Shown: positions 1 through 11,700 of the stretch, piece after piece | Layout: each line of letters starts with the position of its first letter | How positions within the stretch are numbered: the stretch's first letter is position 1 | Assembly (NCBI GenBank): GCA_037447605.1 | Contig: CM074808.1 | Coordinates: forward strand, 2,642,314 to 2,687,157 | Source of the DNA: Zygnema circumcarinatum | Taxonomy: Eukaryota > Streptophyta > Zygnematophyceae > Zygnematales > Zygnemataceae | Length of the DNA: 44,844 bases | Reading direction: 5' to 3' | Notes under the pieces: generated by a model | What the model saw: only the letters and a program-made list of their open reading frames with translations | Database searches by the model: none | Told to the model about the DNA's origin: nothing | Program-made: the position numbers and the translations under genes

Positions 1-36
1 CCTCTCCCTCTCCCTCTCCCTCTCCCTCTCCCTCTC
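1..36. repeat. CCTCTC hexamer repeat at the window edge
   Basis: About six tandem CCTCTC units open the window and run into a C-rich tract that leads to the first visible 3' splice site near position 75. On the + strand this is a pyrimidine tract, so it may be the 3' end of an intron of the transporter gene. It may also mark where assembly stopped. Confidence 0.85.
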
Positions 37-75
37 CCCTTCCCCCAACACTCAATGCGGTTCCGTGGGTGGCAG

Positions 76-2325
76 GTTGTGGGTGCCCGAGCCCTGAACG
101 GCGTGGGATTAGCTCTTGTCATCCCCTCTCTTCAGTCGATAGTGGCCGATACTTCCTCAAGTGAGGAGAGGGGATGGGCCTTCGGCTGCCTCACTATGAC
201 GGGCAACCTCGGGAGCATTGTGGGCGGCCTCTTGGGGGTCCTCCTCGCGGGCGGCTCCCTTTGGGGCGTGGCGGGATGGCGGCTCGCCTTCCACCTCACA
301 GCGGCCCTCAGCTACGCGTTGGCGTGGACCGTCTACCGCTTCGCCGCTGAGCCCGTCACACGTGCAAGGTGGGGCTTTCCCATGGGGAGGGTGTGGGTTG
401 GAAAGTGGTCGTCTTGGGAAGGGAGGGGTGTAGTACGGGGGTACCCCTCTAGGATGGCAGTATCGGTAGGGAGGTACTGGCAAAATGTTGGTTTGACACC
501 TTGGAGAGGTGGAAGTTAGAGAGGAGGGAACCGTGTGAATGCACGATTCATCCCTCCGCTCCGTATAATTTTTCGTAGGACAGAATTGAGCTACAGAAGG
601 CCAATCCCGGCAAGGTAGGGAGGGAGCATTGTCTTAGAGGGGGGCATCTTAGATGGGTAATACTGTATGTGTGAAGTTGTTTGGTGGTCAGAGACAGTCG
701 ATTTGAGACTCGACTACCACGCACAATAGATCTAATGTCTGCACCGCTTTGGCAACAGCGTTCGAAGTAACCAACAGATTCAGTGCTGAAAGTTACACAC
801 TGTGATGGTTTCTTATTCGCATATATATATATTTGCACGTATGTCAAGAATGACGTGTTACCACGATTGACATCGCCCTTAGTGACAACTAATTCGGGAC
901 CCAAACCAGTTCTGACATTTGGCGTAAAGTCGTCAGTGAAAAGTCCTTCATAGGAATTCCATTCCATGTTGAAATTTGCTCTTTTCTATATGTTGATGGA
1001 ACGAACTGAAGCATGTGCGACGCTGAATTCTGACTCTCCTTGCCTTGTTTTCGTGCCTTGATCGCTGTCCCTCCTTCAGAGAAGAGAGAGAGGCTCGCGG
1101 CGGAGTCGGCGTGAGAGAGAGTGTGAGGGAGCTTTTGGAGGGAGCCTCTCAGGTGGTCCGAGTGACGACCTTTCAGATAATTGTAGCGCAGGGAGTGGTC
1201 GGCTCCTTCCCCTGGGCAGCCATGGCCTTTGCAGCTATGTGGCTTGAACTCATGGGTTTCTCGAACACAACAGTTGCTGTTCTTCTCGGCACATTCGCAG
1301 TGTTCACATCTGTTGGGGCTCTCTTTGGTGGATACTTTGGGGACAAGATGGCCTCCATTTTTCCAAACGCAGGGCGAATCATATGCGCTCAGATTAGTGC
1401 AGGATTGGCTGTACCGCTTTCGGCTATTCTTCTTAGGTCCATTCCGCAGGAGACGGGTTATGCGTGGCTATATGCGGCAGTTTTTGCGGGGATGGGATTT
1501 CTCATATCGTGGAATGCTGCAGCCACCAATAAGTGCGTTGCTACTCCCTTTCGTTGCCCTTCCATCCCCTTCCCTCTCCATTTCCTCTAACACCTTGTTG
1601 CTATGCATGTGATGAAAGGTCACAAAGATGTGGATGGACAGATGTCTATTTTTCGGTTTCCGTCGCTGTTCTCTGCGACCTCACCTTGTTTTTTTCGAAC
1701 ATATCAGGACTTATAAGTCTCCGTCTATGCAAACAAGCTATTAGCTTCCTGCCCTGCCTGTTGCCCCAAACAATTGGGAGTCTATCTAACTGAACCCTTT
1801 GTTCCGCATGCTGTGGACAGCCCAATTTTTGCAGAGATCGTGCCCGAACATTTGCGAACGAGTATTTACGCCCTCGACCGGACATTTGAAATGGGAGTCT
1901 CAGCGTTTGCTCCGCCAACTGTGGGCTATCTCACCGAGCATCTTTACGGCTACAAGCCCATAGCAGCCGGCACAGATGCGTCCACATCGGCAGTGGAAAA
2001 TAGAGCGAACGCAGTGGCACTATCCAAAGGACTTTTCGCGACGGTTGCGGCTCCCTTTTTCCTATGCTGCTGCATATACACTCTCCTATACTGGACGTAT
2101 CCCCCAGACAGAGAACAGGCTCGAGCAGAAGCTGTGATGATGGGTGTGAGGCACGTAAAGCTGAGAGCCTTTGGAGTGGAGGAGGAGGAGGAGGAGGAGG
2201 AGGAGGAGGAGGAGGAGGAGGAGGCTGCGCTTTCAGACAAACGCGGATCAAAGGAAGCCGTAAATGGAGGGAAGCCTCCTTCCTATGGCACGGAGGACCC
2301 CTCTCAGCAGATCAGTTTCAGGTAG
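76..2325 (+). CDS. Major facilitator superfamily transporter, UNE2-like (3' part only)
   Basis: This is the C-terminal 416 residues of a multi-pass membrane transporter, most like the plant MFS proteins related to Arabidopsis UNE2 (At1g78130); its substrate is unknown. Exons are 76-368, 1080-1532 and 1821-2325, with phases matching at both junctions (AG/A, AA/C). The first exon reads RALNGVGLALVIPSLQSIVAD and WRLAFHL, typical of mid-protein helices. The second carries FQIIVAQGVVGSFPW, GGYFGDK and SWNAAATN. The third carries PIFAEIVPE, RTSIYALDR and YGYKPI. The ATG at 55 lies before a splice acceptor (GGCAG at 71-75) and is not a real start; the 5' exons lie outside the window. A run of about 15 glutamates, coded by a GAG repeat at about 2179-2223, sits in the cytoplasmic tail and is not something I expect in the family. 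The stop is TAG at 2323. Confidence 0.88.
2179..2223 (+). repeat. GAG/GGA trinucleotide microsatellite coding for poly-Glu
   Basis: About fifteen GAG codons in a row lie inside the last exon of the transporter. They encode an acidic tract in the C-terminal tail after the last membrane helix. Pure trinucleotide runs like this vary in length between individuals. Confidence 0.9.
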
Positions 2326-3403
2326 TGATCGCTCGCCTCATGTGTACATACGAAGGCCGAGATTTACAAGGGGGCCCTTTTTAAGGTGAGGCTGCCTCCT
2401 TGACGAGAGTGGTTGTGTGATAAGTAGAACAAAAAAGGGCTGGAAGTATTCTTCAGCCTCCTGGTGACGTAATTTGGGATTTTTTTTTTGGTTCAGGATC
2501 GAATTATAAGACTTGCCGCTTTTGTTGCCTATCACATGACAGGGAGAAGGCACTAAGTGCAGAATAATGCGCGCGGCCACATCTATAGGCTGATTTTAGA
2601 GTTTATGCAGGTACAGTAGCCCAATTTTTTTTTTTTTTTGTAGTTCTGTAGATGCCGGCAGCTTTGGGTAGGGCAGAGGGTTGTAGTGATAAGCTGTGAA
2701 AAAAGAAATTTCCAAAGCATCTTCATTTGCTGCTAGTTGTAGAGAACTTTGCGGCGTAAACTTGTCGTTAGATAACAAGGAGCAATCTTTAGAGATTTTT
2801 TTTTTAGCGTCACAGGTTGTATTCACAAGAAACTGGTCAACACGAAGCATATGCTTTGGGTCATGACATGTTCATATCCAATATCTATTGCTGTTGTAAC
2901 TTGTAAGGGGGGAATGTCACTCATTGTTTTGAAAGGTTCTTTCTATTTGTTTATGCTCAAACACCAGTTGTCGACCACTAGACCAGAACGCACAAGTACT
3001 ACAAAGGCAGCTCGAAAGGAAACGTGACATTGGTTCCTCTCCTGCACTCCTAGCAATTGCATTCACAGGGGAGCAGCAAGGACTTCGGAAGTTCTCAGGC
3101 GCAAGTAAAGATGAGACAACAATGTCGAACAAGGACAAGCAAAGCAAGTATCTCCGTGAATCTTTATGTCAACATGATTCCGAGTATATCGCCCCTCAGG
3201 CATTAACCGCCTTATGCCCCCCTAGTCCTGTCAGCTACCTGCTTCAGCACTTAGCCCCTGCGTGCGAATAGCACAGGCAGACCATCCACGTGAGGAAAAA
3301 ACCTACTCTTTCAAATACTGTGTATACATCTTCTTCAATGACAGTACTACCCCAACCATGTTCGACATATACTAGGCAACACCTTCTTCCCGCAAGGAAT
3401 GCG
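2326..3403. other. Convergent intergenic region between transporter and PTB gene
   Basis: The transporter (+) and the PTB gene (-) converge here, so this region should hold both 3' UTRs and polyadenylation signals. I see several T runs (about 2480, 2625 and 2800) and no ORF that resembles a known protein. Confidence 0.6.
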
Positions 3404-6400
3404 CTACCTGTAGCTGCCAAACCCGGCTGACCCCTGTCCACCTCCTGGCCCACCCGGCCCACCCGGCCCACCCGGCCGCATGTTGGCAGGGCCAGGTCCA
3501 AATTGGCCATTTGGCGGTGGCGTTCCATGGTGGTGTGTTCCGGGGGGGGGTACTCCCGGTGGCCCAGAAGGTGGTCCTGACGGTCCGGAGGGACCCCCCC
3601 TCCCAGGTGAAGGCCCAGGAGCACCCCCTGGCCCTGGCCCTCCCGCACTCATATGCTGCCCCGATCCCATAGGAGGAGGTCCCCCAGGACCACCAGGAGG
3701 CCCAGAAGGACCCACATGACCCGGCCCCCTAGGACCCATGTGCATGTGATTCTGCTGCATTGGAACACCAGGGGGTCCCCCTAACGGCCCATGAGGACCC
3801 ATCGGTCCCCGAGAATTGCTTGCATTCCCTGACCCAGATGAGCCCCCTTGCCCTCCAGGACTTATAGGAGGGCCTCCAGGAGGCCCCCCTTGCCCAGACC
3901 CCCCCCCTGCATTTGCCCCATGTGGGGGTCCGGATGGCATGCCATACCCACTTGGAGCAGCATTGTATGGTGCTCCCGGGGGTCCTGGCAGACCGGGTGG
4001 CATGCCGCCAGGTACACCCGGAGCCTTGGAAAGGTCGTAATCCCAAAGACCCATTTGGGCCTGTCCATCGGCAGGGGGAGGACCGGGTATGCCTCCAAAC
4101 TGAGGGCCATAGCCCTGCTGGGGACGGCCCATGCCTGGTTGAGAGCCGGGGGTCCCTGGACTCGAAATTGCAGCCTGTGGGGGGAGCCCAGGGTTGGTGT
4201 AGTCTCTGCTGCGTTCGTTGTTTGCCTGCTAGACAACGGTCCAAACACTTTCAGTTGATGATGTTCAATGAGAGGCTTGGAAATTACGCGAAGGCAGCAA
4301 GCTCAGCACTTGACAAGAGAGGAGAGAGAAGAGAGAAGAGAGAAGAGAGATGAGAGATGAGAGAAGGATGAAGAGAAGAGAGAGAAGAGAGAAGCGAGAA
4401 GAGAGAAGAGAGAAGAGAGAAGAGAGAAGAGAGAAGAGGGAAGAGAGAAGTGAGATGAGAGAGAGAACAGGACAAGAAGACAAACAAAACCAGAGAAAAC
4501 ATCGTGGACACCACTCGGAACTATGTGCTGGCAGGTGAACACCAAGAAATTCTGGCAAAACACGTCGATACTTTCCAGCGCGTGGAAACGAACAGACAAT
4601 TGAACAGAACAATTCAAACTATTCATTTCCAACCAATCCGTGGCAAAGATTGGTACCTTCACATTCAAATCGGTGTGTCGAGAATAAGAAAGCCGAAGTT
4701 TACAATAACCTCCATCATAAACACAATGACCTTCCAAAGCCTCCTTGGCTTGCACAGCAGTGGGAATGTCTGCATAGTCAATGCATGGGGAACTAGTGTC
4801 AGATGCCATTCAATTCTTTGAAATGGCACTTCAACATCATGCTTTAGTGCACAGCTTGCTTTACCCCCTGCAAGAAACTCGGCAACCAGGAATTCTTTCC
4901 GGTAGCTACAATGTACTAGTTTGAGACAGGTTGGAACCGAAAAAAATGCACGGTTACAACAAAAACACCTTGCCGAAGAAATCATTCTACTCCGTAAAGG
5001 TGGAGGTGTTGCAAAGTAACGAACCTGGGTATTGCACAAGCGCTTGAAAGCCCGCGGTTTTCTCAAATATAGCAATCTTTTGAACCGTTCCAAACGCAGA
5101 AAAGACCTGAAACATTAGCACACGAGGTCAGCCAAAACGTATCCAAGGACCTATGGAATCAGCTTCCCTGGATGGAAAATTGAAGACGTTGCATTGAACT
5201 CGTGGCTCAGTAGAAATGAAGTCCGCTTAATAACCTTACGAAATGGGAAGAATGATGCAAGCATGTTCCAGAGGCGAAAAATGGCAGAACACAACATGAT
5301 CAGAGTACACAATCAGTAGAGAAGGAAGATACCGTGTGAAGAACCTCAATGGTCACAGCATATTGCATATTCTCAATGGAGACCAAAAGCACATTGCTTT
5401 CCGGCTCCCGTTTCTTCCCGTCCGGACCGAGACCAAAAAGCTGAGGACGTTACCCACCCTTGCCCTTGCCCAGCCATCAGTGACGAAGCAAGGGAATCCA
5501 AATGCATAGAGGAAAATTGACTTTCTACAGGTCTAAACTTCATCACGCGCGTCAAAGAACAAAGTCTGTGACTAGATATTTCTTATTACGAAAGCAATGT
5601 AGCTAACCAAAGTAGGGTACCTGGCCACTTGTGTCAGTTGCCGAAGGGGCGACAGGTAAATATGGATTCGTGTAATCTCTGCAAAGGCAGCAAATAAATT
5701 TTCATCTCAGAGGAAGTGACAGCATCCAAAATACAATGGCGAGTAGGCACTCCAGTTCTTTATGAAAGAGACAGAACAGAACAAAAACAGCAAAAGACAG
5801 AGTTTCTGAAGTTCTTAAAAGACAGAGTCAACAATGGAGTAATGGATTTAGTCCAATCACTGAGGAACAGTATCTCGGCAATTGGATTAACCTGCTCCGG
5901 TGACTTTGAAATTTCACATTGAGGTCATTGTGTGCTGAGAAAGAAATCCGCAGACTGCATGACGTCACATGCTCAGGTAGAAGATATCTGGAAGAGGAAA
6001 GTGTCACAAGAAATAGCAACTTAGCAACCATCAAGCAGGATTGCCTTGGGTGAACAGACAAATGGGCCACAAAACCCTTTGCCATTAGGCAAGGTCAACT
6101 GGGAAATGAGAAGGCCAAATAGTTGGTTCAACCAAAATAAAATCAAGCCTCAGATCCCATACAAGGAATCGTAATAAAATAGTTACGAAAGCCAGCATAT
6201 GGCTTCCAGGTGGGAATTTCGAGAGTTAAAATTTCACCTCGGAATGCTGCGACCTTCAAGTGCTGACTTGGCAGCAGAAGCTGTATTTGGATCACCAAAT
6301 TGAACCAAGGCCTGCACATACATAAACTTGCGGCAGCTTAACACCACATCAAGCCGCCCTTAATATAATAACTGGAGACAAAGGACCCAATAAGAGTTCC

Positions 6401-8243
6401 ACATGGCCGATGACTTGTCAAAAACAAGTACAAGAAACAGTTGGTAGATGATGGTAAATCCAGTTGGAACAAACCTGAAACCCTGCACTCTTTTCAAACG
6501 TTGCTATCTTGTGAACGAACCCAAAAGCTGAGAATACCTGGAAATCAACAACCAATGAGAAGAAATTAGCTTTGATAAAGGTTGAGGCAACATTCCACCG
6601 AATGGTTCCACTGAAGAAACAACCATGGCGCGATGCACGTGGAAGTTGTCTCCAAGCTCAGAATAACAGCACACGTTGGGTGGCCGTCGAGTTACAACCA
6701 CAATGGAGACGCAATATATACCATCGTACTTATAGGCGAACCATCACACAGCAATTCGTTCAACCTGACAATAAGTTTCACCATCTGGAGGAAAGGAGAA
6801 AGGCCACCAAAACATACATTGCATTCAACAGGCAAATAGATAAGTGAAAACTCATGGAACTTAGAAAAATCACGATATTTAGATGGTCCTCGAAAAACAG
6901 CGATAGAAAAATTATTAAAACATAGGACCCGATGGCTCGTATAGCTCAGTGGTGAGCAATATTATACGCCACAAAACGACGAGTCAACTTATACAACAAA
7001 CACGTATACACATATACCTATAAACTTATATACTCGTACACTTTCCTCGAACAGGAGCCAAACAATGACAGAGCCAAGCCCTCAAGCCATTTTCCTGAAA
7101 GGCTGCCTTGCTAGATACTCATTACAAATAGAGATTCAGCACTATTTAAGCCTTCAAAAAACGTTAAGTTGAAGGGGCTCGACGATTGTTAGCAAATATT
7201 GGGAAACCCAATCCGCATGTTACTATCCTGAAAGGTGGGGAGAGCGGGAGGAGGGAATGGGCTGGTTGAGGTGAGGAGTGCAAAAAAAATGGGGGGGGCA
7301 GAGCGAAAGGTGGGAAGAAGGTGAGTAAAAGGTGAGTTTTGAATTAGGCTAGGGGTAGATGAACACACACAAATCGCTCTCCCCAGGAAAATGCAGAAGT
7401 CTGCCATCATGAAGCCGGCAGGACCTGCTCATCGGAGCAACTTCGGTCACGCACAAAAAAGAAACGCATCACAGCTGGACCAGTGAGTACAAATTGCAAA
7501 ACAACAGGTCGCGTTCAAAAACTACTGAGGGAAGCGCATCATAGACTTTGACCTTCGTCCTAACATGCCCCGAACTAAACTACTGCCCTGTGATTTTTCA
7601 TCAAGACTGACCAGCTAATCCTACGGTGAAAGCCGCCAGCGAGACAGTGGTCAGTAATAATTCAAGCTTACCAAATGCAGGACATCAATGCTGACATCCC
7701 CAGCTTCCACCCCCTCAATGGTGACCAGCAAAACGTTACTTGCGACATCCCCTGATTGCTTGGTCGTAACTATCTCCTGCCTGGTAGAGTACTGCAGGTA
7801 TACAGCTTTTCCTCGAACTTGAGCAGGTTCAGAAGAGGATGCATAGTACGAAACCATGGAAATAGCTTGGTTTAGGTCTGCCTGTGACCCAAGGAGCACA
7901 GAACAAAATAAGTTCTATATGAAGTGTCTTGAGTGTGCAATCAACCTTAGAACCTTCGGGACGAGCGTCAAGGATGCATCCACTTTATTCACAAGAAAAC
8001 AGCAGGCTCTGCATGAGAGTCGAAAAGGTTTTGAAGAATATGAGACAGCGCACTTACAAATTCGACAAATGCTTGATTGTGATTCGCCCCTACGTTAAGC
8101 TTCGTATTAACGACCTTCCCGAACGGCTTGCAGAGCTCAATGAGCTCTTCCTCTGTACATTCCCATGGCAGATTTCTGACATGCAACACCTTGGACGGAG
8201 GCTGGGTGTACCGAAACTGTGGCTGCCCTCCGGACCCGCTCAT
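3404..8243 (-). CDS. PTB: Polypyrimidine tract-binding protein, plant PTB1/PTB2 type
   Basis: This is an RNA-binding splicing regulator that recognises pyrimidine-rich RNA. Ten coding exons: 8058-8243, 7672-7881, 6475-6537, 6238-6311, 5892-5987, 5621-5678, 5333-5440, 5025-5106, 4657-4769 and 3404-4225; all phases close and give 603 residues. The start MSGSGGQPQFRYTQPPSKVL matches the plant PTB1/2 N-terminus. Three RRMs are readable: RRM1 from about residue 18 (LHVRNLPWECTEEEL), RRM2 from about 108 (VLLVTIEGV) and RRM3 from about 244 (VLLVSIENMQYAV). Linkers such as FQSHRSRDYTNPYLP and SYSRHTDLNVK are also conserved. The last exon gives a tail of about 270 residues rich in Gly, Pro, Met and Asn, making the protein about 200 residues longer than Arabidopsis PTB1 (about 399). 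It shares a promoter with the divergent SKP1-like gene. Intron 9 and intron 2 carry pyrimidine blocks that may serve self-regulation. Confidence 0.95.
4315..4468 (-). repeat. Intronic polypyrimidine tract (UCUCUUC-type repeats in the transcript)
   Basis: On the + strand this is a nearly pure purine run of GAGAGAA/GAGAAGA repeats of about 150 bases. The PTB gene is read from the minus strand, so its pre-mRNA carries repeated CUCUUCU and CUCUCU here. The block lies inside intron 9 (4226-4656) and ends about 90 nt before the 3' splice site of the last exon. Confidence 0.9.
7189..7345 (-). promoter_or_regulatory. Candidate poison-exon acceptor in PTB intron 2
   Basis: In transcript sense, about 110 nt of C/U-rich sequence (7234-7345) ends in UUUCAG at 7228-7233. 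Splicing there would continue the phase-0 frame from exon 2 for twelve codons and reach TAA at 7189-7191. Intron 2 (6538-7671) is by far the largest intron of the gene. Plant PTB genes are known to limit themselves through splice variants with premature stops, so a regulatory role is plausible; the paired 5' splice site is not clear. Confidence 0.35.
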
Positions 8244-8792
8244 GATTGCTCGAAGGCAGGCAGTAGCAGCAGAGCGAGGAGGACGTCAAAGCAGAATGGC
8301 GCAGCACTCCACGCGAGCAGCAGCTGCAGATTAGGGTTTCTGCGCTTCACTCCTCTGGTGCAGTGCAGGGCTGATCGACGGCTGGGAGCAGCCCAAATCA
8401 AATTTTTACACGTGCAAAATTGATCGGACGGTTGGAAATGAGCAAGTCTTGTGGCACTGCGAGACGTTGGGGAGGGCACTTCAGTCTCTCTCCTTCTGGA
8501 CAGTGCCATGAGCCTGCCCTGCCTGCCTTCAGCGCTTGTAGGGGGAAATTGAAGGGGAAATGTATCCCTCTCCTGCGGGTGGTGCTGCTGGTGCCTCCTT
8601 TTCTCCCTGCTTTTATTCAGTGAGGACCGGGTTCGGGATGCGGTTATGCAGAGGCAGCCATGCGAGGTGGAGGAGCTGAGGAAAGACGCGGCGGAGAAGG
8701 AGAGTTAGGAAGGTTCTGAATTTTGGGAAAGGGCGGAATTTTGAAACAATTGGAAGTGCGTTCGAGAGGCAGCAGCTGCAGGGGTGTCGGCG
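8244..8792. promoter_or_regulatory. Shared divergent promoter of PTB and SKP1-like genes
   Basis: The two start codons lie 549 bases apart and face away from each other, so both 5' UTRs and core promoters must fit here. It contains a palindromic CACGTG G-box at 8409-8414, a TGATCGGACGGTTGG element at 8421-8435 and a related CTGATCGACGGCTGG at 8371-8385. I see no clear TATA box. Confidence 0.6.
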
Positions 8793-11700
8793 ATGATGGC
8801 TCCCTCAAAGGAGCAAGGGGAGGGGAAGACAGCTGCCCATGACAGTGGGAAAGAGGGCACCAAAGATAGCCACCATGTAAAGGGGGAAAAAGGGAAGAAT
8901 AGCAATGGAGCCTCTGTGCATAGTGCAAGCAGCTCGACCGCCTTATCTCGCAGCGGAAGTTCAAAGACTAGCGCAGCTCCGAAAGGGGATGCCAGTCCCG
9001 GCATGGCCTTGACACGTCCTGAGGTTAGCCAAGAGCTCCCCCTGCCCCCCCTCCTCCCCTTTTTTTTTTTTTTTAAAGGAAGAGAGGGGAAAGCTTCCTT
9101 GCACGGATGATAGCTATTCACAACTAGCCTAGGATCAAACCAGTTTTTGCTGTCTCGGCTTACTTAATGGTTTTCTCATAGCTCCTTGCTGCATCTGCAA
9201 CCAGACACTTTAGACATCCTTAAAGGTGACAAGGGTGCGAAATTCGAAATGTAAGGGCATGACATTCGGTCAATTTGAGTCAGGGCAAGCTGGCTGGGTG
9301 GCAACTGATGTCCAGCAACTACGTACACTACAAGTGTATTTTTTTTCCGTCCTCATCTCTTATGGCATTCTGTTTGGATATCGATGGCGCTAGGCTGTTG
9401 TTCCATAGACGTGGTACAGTACGTTATAATTTAGACTTGCCTTAGCTCGGAAAAACTATGAGTTCTTTTCCCATAGCTGAATTTTCCTGGTTTTGACCCA
9501 ACAAGAAATTGCTAAAGTAGTCAATTGTGTTGCAGATTTCACGAGGGCCTGTGTGGTTAGAGACACTTGATGGGGACATTGAGGAAGTCGAGCGTGAAGT
9601 AGCACTCTTGTCTCCCTTGGTGCAACGTGAAGTGCTGCGGTTTGGGCATGGCGCCTCCCGGGAATCTCCTGTGGTGCTGCCGAAGCAAGTTAGCCCTGGA
9701 GTTTTGAAGCTCATTCTCGAGTATTGCCGTTTTCATCGAGTTCCGGGCCGTTCAGACAAGGTTTGGTTGAACCCTTGTCCGAGACAAATGGTGCTATATT
9801 CAGGGAAACCGTCAGCATTCACCATGTAGTTTTGCTCGATGATTGTAGTCATGACAGGATGCTAATTCCCTTACTTGTCAAAGTGCGCATAAAGTCAAGA
9901 TACTGATCGTTTATAAACACATAATGTGCAAGCTTCGTCAAAATTTCAAGTCTTCCTGCACTGTTCTTGAAGACCTTTAGAAGGATGGAGTTAAAGTAGG
10001 AGCAAAGCTGGCAAATCTTGCAAAGAGGCTGCTGTGAGAGAGCAACTCATAATTTCCAAAGCACGTTTTGTAAGTAGAGGAATAGGTTTTCTAGGGATCC
10101 TCTTAGAGCGCATCAGCTCTTTGTGTGGAAATTCCGGAGAACTGTCGTTTGCAGAATTTAGGGCTTACTTTGCAGAAGGGAAATCTGTGGTCGTATCAGG
10201 AACGAAAGCTATTTGATGAAAAATTTATACGACTTGATACCCGAAGGCTATGCGAGCTAACGTCTGCGGCAGACAGTTTAGATATGAAACCGTTGGTGGA
10301 TTTGACAAGCAGAGCTCTTGCACGAATGATCGAGGGTAAAACACCTGAGGAGATTCGGGAAACATTTCACTTGCCAGACGACCTGACGGAAGTACACACG
10401 GAAGGCTTGTGCCCCAGAAAAAGGCTTAACCATTTCATTTTGAGTTTGCTTGTTGTGGTCGGAAATTGGTGTGAAATAGCACATCCGAAATATTCTGTGG
10501 CTTTCAGTAAATGCGTTGATGGAAGCTTGATGTGTTTCTGTAGGGGGTATATGGGATCGAGGTTACTCGGTTGAACAGTCCTGCTTCATGGCAGGATGAT
10601 AGGTGCGAGAGAGAGGGAAGTTCGAATCGAAAGTTATTGTTTGCCTTTAAATTCTGACAGTTGAGCTGTTGCCATGTTATGTGACAGGAAGAGAAGCTGG
10701 AGCCTGTAAAGAACGCCACTGATGATCCCCGAATCAGACTTTTGAACAGACTGTATGCACGCAAACGAAAAGAGCTACAAGAAAAAAAGTTGCTCAAGGT
10801 AAGGATTTTGGAGATTTTCCAGGCAGAATTGCGCTAGGAACAGCATCATCAGCTGATCACCCTTTAGTTATGCAAGGACTATTCGATTAGGTTTTATCGC
10901 GTCTACTCAATTTGTGATTGGTTCGTTTGTTTTATGCTTGTAGTAACTAAGGCGCTGGCATTGCAAGTTGGGATGCTCATTGAACATTGAGGTGAGTTTT
11001 GCCACTGGATGATAAGTTGAATCATTTCTGAATATGGAGGGTCCAGAGCGTGTCGACTGAATCTGATGATAAACCTCGGGACGAACGATCGGTGGATGAC
11101 CTGCTTTCATTTATTGATGGCAACAATCATGGTGAGTTTGTTAATTTTTTTTGCAATGGTGATCAGGGGAATCACTTAGTGCCAGATAGGTACTTGACAA
11201 TGAACCAGTATAAGTTTTTAAGCTTTCTGATAGACATTAGTGGCTTTTTGAATGGAAGTTGCCGTCAATAGACTGACAGCATAGCATCAGAAATCTCTAT
11301 CATCAACCTCATAAAATAAAATTGGCGTTAATCTTCGGCACCCTTGAGAGACACCTGGGTTTGGATAAATGGTGTGTTCAGTATATTGGGGATGTTTGTG
11401 GTGAAGCTTCCTGAGAAGGGTGTTGAATTGTGCAGATTTACAATTCTAGTGTAAAGCAGTGAAGGAAGCAATGTGCAATGGCATCAAACAGGTCATTTCA
11501 TTTTTTTTTTAGTCGGGGATGCCTTTTGTTTGCGGCTATTTTGTTGAGCAGCTTTATTTTTTGAGCTAGCGATTTTGCAGTATAAGAGTAGCTTATGCAT
11601 TAAAGGTATACGTTTGAATCCAGATAGTGATGACGACACAATTTCAGGTGATGGATTCCTGATGACTTCCGTACGGGTTTAGTGTCTTTCCACAGTCCAT

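Noticed and set aside
55-519. Open frame starting at ATG 55 as a complete small gene
   Set aside because: It begins before a splice acceptor and runs past a donor at 369; homology and phase show it is one internal exon of the MFS transporter plus intron sequence.
3480-4353. Several Gly/Pro-rich open frames on the + strand
   Set aside because: They are antisense shadows of the repetitive Gly/Pro-rich last exon of the PTB gene.
4303-4809. Minus-strand frame with a Leu/Ser/Phe-rich tail that looks like membrane helices
   Set aside because: The tail is the CT microsatellite of PTB intron 9 read as codons; only the part above 4657 is exon 9.
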